Positions 47,201-56,491 of a DNA stretch of 64,000 nucleotides are shown one piece after another (position 1 is the stretch's first letter; every line of letters starts with the position of its first letter). Both the position numbers and the translations under genes were made by a program. The notes beneath the pieces are model-generated. The model had not been told where the DNA came from. It did not search any database and worked only from the letters and a program-made list of their open reading frames with translations. Source of the DNA: Gymnogyps californianus (taxonomy: Eukaryota; Chordata; Aves; Accipitriformes; Cathartidae); contig NC_059481.1 of NCBI RefSeq assembly GCF_018139145.2, forward strand, positions 13,008,368-13,072,367, in the 5' to 3' direction.

Positions 47201-50200
47201 GATAGATTTCTCTTAAGCTTGCAATGTAAACTGATTCTTTCATAAGTGGAAAGCTGGACACTGCAGAACAGCTTTCATCTTTCTTTTGCTGCTCTTCAAA
47301 AAGCCTGCCTTAACTCTCAGTTGGAAGATGGATCAGTGCCCTTTCCCTTTAGGGACCAAGAGCATGTACTTGTGTGGTGAATTGCAGTTTCACAGTTTTG
47401 TCTCAAATGGCTCATTGTGGGGTGGTTTGTTGTTTTTTTTTTTTGATGACTCTAAAGTTATTGATAGTTTACAAGCTCAACACTGAGGTGATGCAGGTAA
47501 TCTGGAGAGAGCGTTTTAAGGAGTTTGGTGAGAGTCTCTGTATTTGGTGTTCCAAGAGAGCAACTGGTAATGAGCAAGGTACCCGGAGCTCACCCTCAAC
47601 TGCAACCTTAACATAAAGATCTGTATTACAGAGCTCACCAAACAACATAATTTTTATTACAATAGCATTGTGTTCTGCTGGGTATGGGCCATAGTATTAC
47701 ACAGTTAGCTGCTTGTATATCCACTGCTACAAATCTTGTCATCTGCCTTTGTTGCATCTAGGTGAGATTTCTTCCAAGGCAATTAAAAAGTGTTCATAGC
47801 TATTAATTAAAATGTGATATGTGGTTTACTCTAAGGGTTATACTCCTACTGTGTTTGCAGGGTGAATTACAGCCTGATTCTCTTTTTTTGATTTTTCTAG
47901 GCCTCCAGTCCCGCCTGTACAGAACTGGAAATGAATGTGATGGATTGGTTGGCTAAAATGCTGGGCCTTCCAGATAAATTCCTGCACCACCATCCCGATA
48001 GTGTGGGTGGAGGAGTATTACAGGTAGGGGAAATCAGAGGTGGCCTCATCAACATTTTGTTTTCACTCAAGTGAATTTCCCTCTGGGTGATAGTTTTCCT
48101 GGAGGCAAAACCAACAAGATTTGCTCTATGGGCCTGAATAGAGACAAATCCCAATTTGTCATTACTTTCCCAAATTTTAGTATTAAATATAGAAGATTAT
48201 AGAATAGGAATTGCTATTGCTTTTAGTCCTAATTGTGTTATGGACAAGGAGCAGGTAGTCTTGTGGCCTTACTAAGGATAAATGAGAGTCAGATTTGGTT
48301 TCTTCAGTCTGTTTCACATCACCAAATTATTCACTAAAGTGATTCGTACATAAATAGAGATGGAATCCTTGTCACTGTCCTTTTGCAAGCAGTCCTTAGC
48401 CACACAAGAAATTATTTTCCCTTTTTCTCATGTCTACTTTGTGCCTCTGAGAGTTGCAAGATCAAGGCCTGAACCTTTCCCTCCTTTCATAAGGCCTAAG
48501 CAAGTATCCCCTGGGATCAGTGCTGATGCTCTGTGGTGTTATAAGGAGCTTTGCTCAGGTTTGTAATTTTTGTGGGAGATACTGCATTTTAGCTGTAGAA
48601 GAACAAAACGAAAATTAGATTTATTTACTCCCCCCAACTCGGTCCTGCACGTTAAAAATATACAGCAGTTAAAAGGCTTTGTTTTGTGTTGCTGGCCCAG
48701 GGAGCTGCTCATCAGCGAGGGACTTTCCACTGCATCCCAGAAAAGCGGTAGTAGAAATAAAAGAGGGGGTGGGCAGCTGCGCATGTCAATGACTTCAGTA
48801 AACCCCTGACAAAATAGCAATAAAGTAGCAATATGTTGCAGTAAATGAGCAATGTCTTTGCAGAGCACTGTGAGCGAATCAACCTTGGTTGCACTGCTAG
48901 CAGCAAGGAAAAACAAAATTCTGGAGATGAAGCTTTCTGAGCCAGACACTGATGAGTCCTCACTCAATTCTCGCCTCATCGCTTATGCATCTGATCAAGT
49001 AGGTTCTTATGGTTAAAAAGCAAACAAATTTGCTTCTGCTGTCTCACCCAGATCATACAACTTGCGTTTCTGTACCAAGAGAAAAACAAACATGAATGCC
49101 TCACAAGCATGAACGAATCCCTCTAATGTTGGTTTCTGCAGATGGGGAAAGAAAATCAGTGTGAGATGAGGTTTTGTAGGGTCCCGGCAGTCCCCAGGAG
49201 ACTGTTTCACATGACTCATTTCTGCACTTCCTTCCTGGTTTTCACAAAGCTTTACTCCAGTAACTAGGTGCTGATCTCATGCTGCTTCAGCTCTTGTTTC
49301 TTCACAGCTTCCTTCCACTCGGAGACGGGCACGCTCAGGGGTGTTACCTCAGTGCTGCTCCTGGTTGTGGTCTCCGCTCTAGGCCTCTGTGCAAGGAGGA
49401 GGGAATAAACTGAGGTTGATCCATTTCTAGAGGCCCCTTTAAGATCTGAGTTTTGATAAATGGCCCTCCAAACACAAGGCGAGGATGCCTATTATTACAT
49501 TTTAGAGACCAGTACCCAAATAAATGGAGCATATGCATTCCTTGGAATTACAGTGTATTATTTCTTTTAGTTACTCACAAAGAAGAAACTTTCAGACTTG
49601 GATTAATATGGATTATAATAAGGACCTTATCTCTGCTTTTCTTGCAACCACTGTCTTTTATAAGGCCATAACTTGTCACAGCTGTTCAGCCTCAGAGCTT
49701 GCTTTCTTACTGTTTTTCGTTTTTCTTAAAGGCGCATTCTTCCGTAGAAAAGGCTGGCTTGATTTCTCTTGTGAAGATGAAGTTTCTGCCTGTGGATGAG
49801 AACTTTTCCCTCAGAGGTGAAACTTTGAAGAAAGCCATTGCAGAGGACAGAGAGAAAGGCCTAGTGCCAGTCTTTGTATGTTCAGCTTTCTGGTAGGGGG
49901 TATTGACGTAGTGTTGTATTCTTAATGTCAACATAAAATTACACCTGAACCATTTCTTATTGTGTTAAAATACATTAGCTGAAGGTTAAAATGTATACAA
50001 GAATTTCTATTTTACCGAACAAAAAAAATTTTAATATCATTTCAACTGTCTATGATAGCCTCTCCACTTTTAAAGTGCTGCATCCATTTATTAAAAAAAT
50101 GCCATCTTAACAGGTTTGTTTTCTTCTAGGTTTGTGCAACTTTGGGTACAACTGGTGTCTGTGCTTTTGACAATCTCTCAGAACTGGGTCCAATTTGTAA

Positions 50201-53200
50201 GTCTGTTTTTTTCCTGATTTTAAACTATGATAGCACAGAAAAGATAGTATGAGAATTTTTCATGCCAAAACCAAGGAGAGTAGAAACACCAATCAGCTGA
50301 GTTTTTCAGATGTGTCTCAAAGATCGGTGGAGTCAGCGCAAGACTTTGCAGTCATTTCTGTAAGATGTAGATTGGGATGCTAAAATACATTCTCTTCAAG
50401 ATGGATGAAATTTGCTAACTGATAAATCTTTAATGTGGTTATTCAGGAAAACCAGGGAATACAAACTACAGTATAGAGTGCAGTACTGTTGTAGGATGGA
50501 TACATAAATATTTAACCTAGCAAAGGAGTTTTGAAGGTAGTGTTTGGTAGAACATCCTTTGTAGCTACCAGTTCAATAGGTAAATTTGACATGGTTACAG
50601 ATTCTATTCCAGCATAAATTCTGACAAGTAGCTGCTGAAGACCTGCGACACTTTCTCTTATGGGTCAGAGTGTGGCTTCTGTCTCTGGGCCCTTTTTGCT
50701 TGCCACCGTGTCTTTAGTCTGGCTTTGTGCAACTGAGTTGTACTGGGGAATTTCACTTAGTAAAAAGGCAGGTGAGAGAAATCAAACATTAAAAAGCCTC
50801 ACTCATATGAAATATGGAATAGTGAATTTGTTATAGAGTCCATCTGATTTCAGCATTATCCTATATTTTGGGGTTCTGGATCCACAGCTTTAGAATAAAA
50901 CTAGATTGTAAGTTTTTTGTCTTGCTTGCTATTTTGTTGTCAGCCTGTCCGCCTCCTGCAAAAACACGCACCTAGTTTTCAGAGAGGAGAGATTAAGCAT
51001 GTTCTTTGATTCCTTACGTCCCTTACATAACAACAATTGCAATTCCAACAGGTGATGCTGAGGGACTCTGGCTTCATATTGATGCTGCATATGCAGGAAC
51101 AGCATTTGTATGTCCTGAATTTCGATTGTTCTTGGATGGAATTGAATATGCAGATTCCTTTACTTTTAACCCTTCTAAATGGATGATGGTTCATTTTGAC
51201 TGCACTGGATTTTGGTGAGTAAAGGCAAAACACAAACAACACCAAAAGGATAATATGCAAATTGCAAAGTCTTTCTCTGCACAATTTTTTGCTAAATACA
51301 GTTCATTCTACAATTGTTAGGGTTAAGGATAAATACAAGTTACATCAAACCTTCAGTGTTAACCCTGTCTACCTCAGACACCCAACTCAGGAGCTGCTGT
51401 TGATTTCATGGTAAGTTGTTCTTTGAGTTGATATTTTAAATTGCCTATAAAATGTTCAAACAGACTGCGAAACTCCTCATACTCTGGAGTGTGCTTATCT
51501 TATAGCTGGTCTTATTACATAAAAGCATAAAACCAATTATACTGAGATCCTAACGCAGATTAAATAATAAAACTTTGAAGTGAGCCCTGGTTATGAGAAT
51601 TAATTGCTTTCAGATATAGAGATTGAAGTACTTAAGGTTTTTACACAGATGGGGATCCAGCCTTGCCTTTTTAGTTAGTAATTACTGATTTTAGTTATTA
51701 TATATAATTAACTCTTTAGTTAGAAGGGTCATTTCTGTGCATTGTGTTGCTGAAGTAATTCCTACTGATGGCTTTTTGGCTGGTTTTCTTGTATCTCTGA
51801 TACGTAATAAAAGAGAGAAAGGAGTAAGCAATGGAAACACCATGCTCTGAAACAGCAGTAGAATGAATTACATTTTTCTTCAGATTAAGGTATTCATAGG
51901 AGAGTTAAGAGGCATTTCACTTTAGATCCATCTTACAGCAGATTTCAGTACAGTAAACCAAAAGAATATTCACTGCCAATTGTTCCTGCTATGATCTCAC
52001 CCTAGTCCTGAAAAGATAATTGTTTTCTTGAAATCAATAGTGCTTTTCACTGAAGAGTGTGTGTAGAGAGAGGTGGAAAAAAATAGATCAATGAGTCCCT
52101 CTTGTGGTTAAACAGGACCCTGCATGTAATTGTGTAGCTCCCTGGAAGTATGCCTTCACATGTTTTGTCACTCTTTTCCATGCAGTAGGTGTTACTTCCT
52201 TTGGAAGGGTCTCTCGCTGTTTATAGTTGATTTGGGAAAATGTTCAGGATGGCACTTAAATATGCAAATTACAGGAACTGAAGTGAACACTCAGTCCTGA
52301 AGTGTAAATGGACATATCTTAAATTGATAATGCTCTTTAAATGTAAAAAGGTGTTGTTACTAGCTGGTAATTAACTAAAAATTCTAAGCATATCTAGGCC
52401 ATATATTAAGGGGAACAGCCAAAATCTTATTTTTGCAAGTAATTGAAAAATATGTAGACATAGCGTTTCTTTGATGCCTATTTCCTAGGCTTAGCAGATT
52501 TTCAGTAATATGAAATTATTTGTGTCAACAGAGATTTCTGAGCTGAGCCTGAAGCAACAGACGTAGCAGCGTAAGGGGACACTCCTTTTTGTTGTTTTTG
52601 CACTCATTGATACACTGTTGTGTTTTCACAGCACTGGCAAATTCCACTGAGTCGTCGATTTCGTTCTTTGAAGCTGTGGTTTGTGATTCGTTCATTTGGG
52701 GTGAAAAAGCTTCAAGCTCATGTGCGACATGTATGTGAATTAACAATGCAAGCATAAATGTATGATGTTCATTTATTGGTAGCTGAGTTTAATAAATTCA
52801 GTGATGCAAAGATGAGTAACAGAAACCCTCTCGCACAGAAAGCTTCCCTGTGAACACTAAATGCATGCCCATTTTATTCTTAAGTAACCTGTGAAGATTG
52901 ACTGTGTAGACAAAACATTTCCTATACCCTTCTTGGAAGCAATAGGCAATGGAAAGCAACTACATAAGTCAATGCCTTCTGCACATTACTGAGAACTAAT
53001 CTGTAGAAGCTTTCTTTGAGGCAAAGTGGCAGCTGTTTGGGAGGCAGGCTGTGATGGATGGCTGAACCCATTGCTATGAAAATTTACAGGCTTAAGTGTT
53101 TGATGGAGTGTAAATACAAGGGATCATGTTGTGGATCAACAGTTGCCGCAAAAGGACTAATCTGAGAACGCACGTTCTGTTTTCAAACCTTCTTCAAACC

Positions 53201-54477
53201 TAACTGTGTAGTCCAGTTACTCTTGTTCATTGTCAAGGGTTTGGGCAAAGAGAGACAGACTTTAAAATTCTTAGCTGCTTTGTCATTCTTCTGTTTGCTA
53301 CCGTTCACACATTGGAATGATGTGTTTTAGTAAGGAAAGGAATTCTTTTTAACTTCTTAATTTAGTGTCTTACAGTGGGTTTGTGACAAACCAATAAGTA
53401 ACTACTTTTTCCCTTAATTATAGGGCACTGAAACAGCCAAATTCTTTGAATCCTTGGTTAAAAGTGATCCACTCTTTGAAATTCCTGCCAAGAGACATCT
53501 TGGACTGGTTGTATTTCGTCTAAAGGTAAAGATTGAGCCTTTTGCATGTCTCTTTGGAATGAATTGACCACAGCTGATCTCTCCCCAGACATTAAGAACT
53601 GTGAATAAACTTTCATGTAAGAATTTGTAATGCTGGAGTTCTTACAGAGACGTTTGGATGTCACTGGAAATTCTAACTATAGTATTTCTTTTTTTCTTAT
53701 TCATATTTAAAACAGGGTCCCAACTGGCTGACAGAAGAACTCCTGAAAGAACTAAGCAGTTCTGGCAGGCTCTTCCTTATTCCAGCAACCATTCATGACA
53801 AGTTCATCATTCGCTTTACTGTAACATCTCAGTTCACAACCAGGGAAGATATTCTGCAAGACTGGAACATCATTCAACAAACTGCAGCCCAAATCGTTAG
53901 CCAGAATTATGGGTTGCACTGCATCAATTCTGGTGATGGGGCAAGAATCCCTAATATGATAGTTAAGCCTAGTTCTGATGCCATTAGTAATGCTTCTCAG
54001 CTTTATCTAGATGGAGGAAAATACAAAACACCTTCCAGAAAAATAGTAGTTCAGCCTAAGAAGGTAGCAGCGAGTCCCAGTACGTGCATGATTAGTCAAC
54101 AAGTGAAAGGTCGAGGGGATCCTCTAGATGACTGTTTCCCAGAAGATGTCCAAGATGTTACCAAACATAAGTTAACCTCTTTTTTATTCAGTTATTTATC
54201 TGTTCAAGGCAAGAAAAAGACAACTCGTTCCCTTAGCTGCAACAGCGTGCCAATGACTGGTAGTCTTGAGCAATGTAACCCCAAAGCAGCAGCCACTGAC
54301 AAGAAGGAGTCTCATGCAAATGCCAGAATTCTTTCCAGGCTGCCTGAAGAGGTGATGATGTTCAAAAAAAGTGCCTTCAAAAAACTAATTAAGTTCTACA
54401 GTGTCCCAAGCTTTCCAGAGTGTAGCATTCAGTGCGGCCTTCAGCTGCCTTGTTGTCCTCTGCAAGCCATTGTTTAA
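44253..54477 (+). CDS. HDC: HDC, histidine decarboxylase, twelve exons, with an apparent 1-bp deletion in exon 9
   Basis: HDC is the PLP-dependent group II decarboxylase that converts L-histidine to histamine. Exons: 44253-44280, 45125-45297, 46367-46480, 47901-48023, 48864-48998, 49732-49875, 50130-50196, 51052-51214, 51321-51410, 52632-52730, 53424-53525 and 53716-54477. All introns are GT-AG. The family frame would give about 666 residues (human 662). Visible active-site features are His193 (QAHSS), Asp272 (HIDAAYAGT), the PLP lysine Lys304 (NPSKWMM) and the loop Tyr333 (NPVYLRH). Exon 9 is one base short after that loop, so as written translation shifts and stops at 52648-52650 after 351 residues. 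Both sides of the break are conserved and nothing else is damaged. It could be a sequence error or a recent null allele. Confidence 0.95.
45125..45297 (+). CDS. HDC: HDC exon 2: N-terminal swapped segment
   Basis: 173 bp, residues 10-67: [20 protein letters not shown], then [18 protein letters not shown], then [12 protein letters not shown]. This helical arm packs on the partner subunit in the aromatic amino acid decarboxylase dimer. Acceptor TTCCAG|GGAAAG, donor CCCGGG|GTAAGA. Confidence 0.97.
45585..45690. repeat. Old MIR-core-like SINE relic in HDC intron 2
   Basis: CATCTTAATTTCAGAGATGT, then GGGAACTCAGGCACAGCAAG, then CTTGCCCAAGGTCATGTACA follows the vertebrate SINE core order (gatg-ggaaact-aggcacag-aggt-ttgcccaaggtca). 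It is better preserved than the copy at 40900-41120. Confidence 0.65.
46367..46480 (+). CDS. HDC: HDC exon 3: substrate-pocket segment
   Basis: 114 bp, residues 68-105: [20 protein letters not shown], then [18 protein letters not shown]. Contains the [12 protein letters not shown] motif (here [14 protein letters not shown]) shared with DOPA decarboxylase. Acceptor TTCTAG|GTAGTC, donor CATGG|GTAAAT. Confidence 0.96.
47901..48023 (+). CDS. HDC: HDC exon 4
   Basis: 123 bp, residues 106-146: [20 protein letters not shown], then [20 protein letters not shown], then [10 protein letters not shown] and GGGVLQ are signature segments of group II decarboxylases. Donor TTACAG|GTAGGG. Confidence 0.96.
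48864..48998 (+). CDS. HDC: HDC exon 5: PLP phosphate-binding segment
   Basis: 135 bp, residues 147-191: [20 protein letters not shown], ending LIAYASDQ. The ST-SEST motif helps hold the PLP phosphate. Acceptor TTGCAG|AGCACT, donor GATCAA|GTAGGT. Confidence 0.96.
49732..49875 (+). CDS. HDC: HDC exon 6: PLP-stacking histidine
   Basis: 144 bp, residues 192-239: [20 protein letters not shown], ending EKGLVPVF. His193 stacks on the PLP ring in the family. Acceptor CTTAAAG|GCGCAT, donor GTCTTT|GTATGT. Confidence 0.96.
50130..50196 (+). CDS. HDC: HDC exon 7
   Basis: 67 bp, residues 240-261 plus one base: [20 protein letters not shown], then PI. ATLGTTG is a cofactor-domain motif. Acceptor TTCTAG|GTTTGT, donor CAATTT|GTAAGT. 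Confidence 0.96.
51052..51214 (+). CDS. HDC: HDC exon 8: catalytic Asp and PLP lysine
   Basis: 163 bp, residues 262-315 plus two bases. [20 protein letters not shown] holds the Asp that bonds the pyridine nitrogen, and [20 protein letters not shown] holds the Schiff-base lysine. Acceptor CCAACAG|GTGATG, donor TTTTG|GTGAGT. Confidence 0.97.
51321..51410 (+). CDS. HDC: HDC exon 9, one base short: frameshift in the active-site loop region
   Basis: The exon is 90 bp where the family frame needs 91. It starts [20 protein letters not shown] in frame. After the CAC codon at 51379-51381 the next bases are CCAACTCAGGAGC, where AxCC-type sequence encoding Ala-Asn-Ser-Gly is expected. From 51382 on, the +2 frame gives the conserved NSGAAVDFM. 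The true splice sites (TTAG|GGTTAA, TCATG|GTAAGT) are intact. Confidence 0.9.
52632..52730 (+). CDS. HDC: HDC exon 10
   Basis: 99 bp in the family frame: [20 protein letters not shown], then [13 protein letters not shown]. Read in the frame left by exon 9 it meets TGA at 52648-52650. Acceptor TTCACAG|CACTGG, donor CGACAT|GTATGT. Confidence 0.95.
52731..53715. other. HDC introns 10-11
   Basis: Introns 52731-53423 and 53526-53715, AT-rich, with nothing recognised. Confidence 0.55.
53424..53525 (+). CDS. HDC: HDC exon 11
   Basis: 102 bp: [20 protein letters not shown], then [14 protein letters not shown]. It is part of the C-terminal small domain. Acceptor TTATAG|GGCACT, donor CTAAAG|GTAAAG. 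Confidence 0.95.
53716..54477 (+). CDS. HDC: HDC exon 12: C-terminal domain and regulatory tail
   Basis: 762 bp with TAA at 54475-54477. It begins [13 protein letters not shown], completes the decarboxylase fold ([20 protein letters not shown]), then gives the long tail found only in animal HDC. The tail has a variable middle and a conserved end, [20 protein letters not shown] and [14 protein letters not shown]. In mammals this tail is removed by processing and affects targeting and stability. The frame is open throughout. Confidence 0.95.
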   Translation, partial: GPNWLTEELLKELSSSGRLFLIPATIHDKFIIRFTVTSQFTTREDILQDWNIIQQTAAQIVSQNYGLHCINSGDGARIPNMIVKPSSDAISNASQLYLDGGKYKTPSRKIVVQPKKVAASPSTCMISQQVKGRGDPLDDCFPEDVQDVTKHKLTSFLFSYLSVQGKKKTTRSLSCNSVPMTGSLEQCNPKAAATDKKESHANARILSRLPEEVMMFKKSAFKKLIKFYSVPSFPECSIQCGLQLPCCPLQAIV

Positions 54478-54680
54478 CAAGTAAAAGAGATTGGTCCTTA
54501 AGACCTCTCCAGGTAGAAAGAGAACCAAAGTTTGCTTATTCATATGCAATACTACGTATTATTTTGTTCAGTATGTAAGCAGTGGCAATGACCACTGAGA
54601 AAATTCCTGTGCTTTTACTGGTGGAAACCTCATGTATTTATAGATTAAAATGTCAAATAAATCTTGTAGGTGTATAACAT
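54478..54680 (+). other. HDC: HDC 3'UTR with AATAAA at 54656-54661
   Basis: A short AT-rich trailer. AATAAA at 54656-54661 is followed by a GT-containing stretch (TTGTAGGTGT), so cleavage is expected near 54680. Confidence 0.65.
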
Positions 54681-56160
54681 GAAACTCTCTGATTTGTAGA
54701 CTGTGGTAAAGAAAATGCCAATTTCTGCCTTATCAGTGCTGGTAATGGACAGTTTCTAGCTGGTAGGCTAGAACCATTTTGACAAAATATGCTGGCCTCA
54801 GTAGGGGGTAAACAATTTAGCGCTCTGTTTGCAAGTTATTTTTTTAATACCTTGACTTAAACTCTCTATAGACTGCTGTGAGGATCTGTGTGTGCAGACA
54901 ATATCAACATCAATTCTGAACTGTGCAAAAAGAAGGGTGTAACCTCTCTAAGAGATTTTGCTGTATTAGGGCAATTTTAAAGCTCCCCAAGTTTAAAAAC
55001 ACAGCAGCCCTGCTATTCCATCTGTGCTAATCAGTTACAGTGCACAGGAGGCTTTATGCAACCGTGTTGCAAGAGCAGTTGCCCTTGCTAAGCACCTGTG
55101 GCCTTTCTCAGCACTACCTAAGGTCTGTAAATCACAAGTGCATGAGGAAAGAGAGTAGGAATGGTACTTCATCCTTTCTCATATCAGAAGAACTAAGGGG
55201 CATTCCAGAAGAAAGCGTCTCTATGCAGCAAACAAACGTATTGCTACAAGAGGCCAATGATTTACATATTTTTCAAGAATAATGAAAAAAATTGGGGGGA
55301 GAAAAATCTATTGACGGCAGCTTTAAATTGAGAGCTACTGCTGTTGAGTCGGGAAGCACGATGATTGCTAGCAGATTATTCTGGGAAAGCACTACTAGAT
55401 GATTGCTGCCTTCTTCATAGTTGTTTCCAGACACCTACAATCACCCCATCTTGAAGGCAGTGTACTCAGCCAGATGGATCTTCAGTCTGACCCAGTACAA
55501 CTATTCTCAAGTTATATAAACAACGAGTCTGGTTAATCAGAACAATTTCCATACCTTTATACAACATCAGCTAAACTCACAGTGGGATAGATTGAGGCAT
55601 GTGTTACAAGGAGCAGTAAAATTTGGCCTGCTAACCCTTTCTAGTAAGAATACATTATTTTATTCCATTCTGTAACATTACTTGCCTTTTTTTAAATCCT
55701 AGGGAAATCTAAGCCACACTTTATTATGAAGTATCTGGTCTGCCATTACTGTATTTGCACCCGAAGGAAAATACATCTTAGTTCTTATAAATTGTGCTCA
55801 TTCTGTGTATGTATTATTTGGTGCATGAAGAATAAGAGGGCATCTCTGCTGCAATGGATAAAAGTTAATGTAAGCATCTAATAGACTTTTTTGGTGTAAG
55901 TTCCCTTAATAGTCTTTTTTAATGATTTTGTGTTTTGACATAGGGATGTAATTTTTACTAATACAGTGGATCACCCTTTAATATGAATATAAATGTATTT
56001 GTATAAAGATGTCTTACATTGTACCCACTTTCACATGCTTAGGTGCACAGTATTAACATTCACAGCATTAACAATACATCCATACACAGTAGGAAGGCAG
56101 GTAAGATTCAAAGTACGAAGGAGAGGAGAAGCCAGGCTAAGATACAAGTAGAGTTGGAGA
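54681..56160. other. HDC-SLC27A2 convergent spacer
   Basis: 1.5 kb between the two tail-to-tail genes. One open frame (55040-55282, plus) matches nothing I know and has no splice or promoter context. No repeats were recognised. Confidence 0.55.
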
Positions 56161-56169
56161 AGTTCTGCT

Positions 56170-56314
56170 TTATTAAAACAATCTCACATTCACACTTTAT
56201 TTCAGATACTAATATTTGCTAATATTAATAAATAGGATTTCCTGGCAAGGTTAGAATAACAGATGCTTGAAAAACTGAATATTATAAAACACAGATTTTT
56301 TTTTTTTGACACGC
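56170..56314 (-). other. SLC27A2: SLC27A2 3'UTR with two poly(A) signals
   Basis: On the minus strand AATAAA occurs at plus 56201-56196 and again at 56174-56169, 114 and 141 bases past the stop. The gene therefore ends near 56150-56180. Confidence 0.6.
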
Positions 56315-56491
56315 TCACAATTTGAAGTCATGTGTTTTTACTGAGTTATAAATGTCCTGGGTCATCTGTACATACAGGTTTTCTTTGTCATCCAGGAAAT
56401 ACAGGCGATCTTTGATGACTGCTGGATTGAAACCCTCCTCCATTAGTTGTACTTTATGGTACTTAAAAGTTGCTGTAAGTTCAATGGCACT
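56315..56491 (-). CDS. SLC27A2: SLC27A2 last coding exon and stop
   Basis: 177 bp with TGA at plus 56317-56315: [58 protein letters not shown]. It has the TATFKY-K and EGFNP motifs of FATPs. Acceptor TTTTGTAG|AGTGCC. Confidence 0.95.
   Translation of the reverse strand, partial: SAIELTATFKYHKVQLMEEGFNPAVIKDRLYFLDDKENLYVQMTQDIYNSVKTHDFKL

Larger units (their letters stand above)
44281..47900. other. HDC introns 1-3
   Basis: Introns 44281-45124, 45298-46366 and 46481-47900. Intron 2 holds a MIR-like relic at 45585-45690. The rest is unremarkable; a T-run lies near 47435. Confidence 0.6.
48024..52631. other. HDC introns 4-9
   Basis: Intronic sequence around exons 5-9 (48024-48863, 48999-49731, 49876-50129, 50197-51051, 51215-51320, 51411-52631). 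I recognise no repeat or other gene. Open frames on the minus strand at 48539-48979 are antisense to HDC exon 5 and not coding. Confidence 0.55.

Noticed and set aside
51321..52731. Alternative splicing that would rescue the HDC frame
   Set aside because: Conserved codons flank the break inside one exon. Moving either splice site would not restore both sides, so the missing base itself must be explained.
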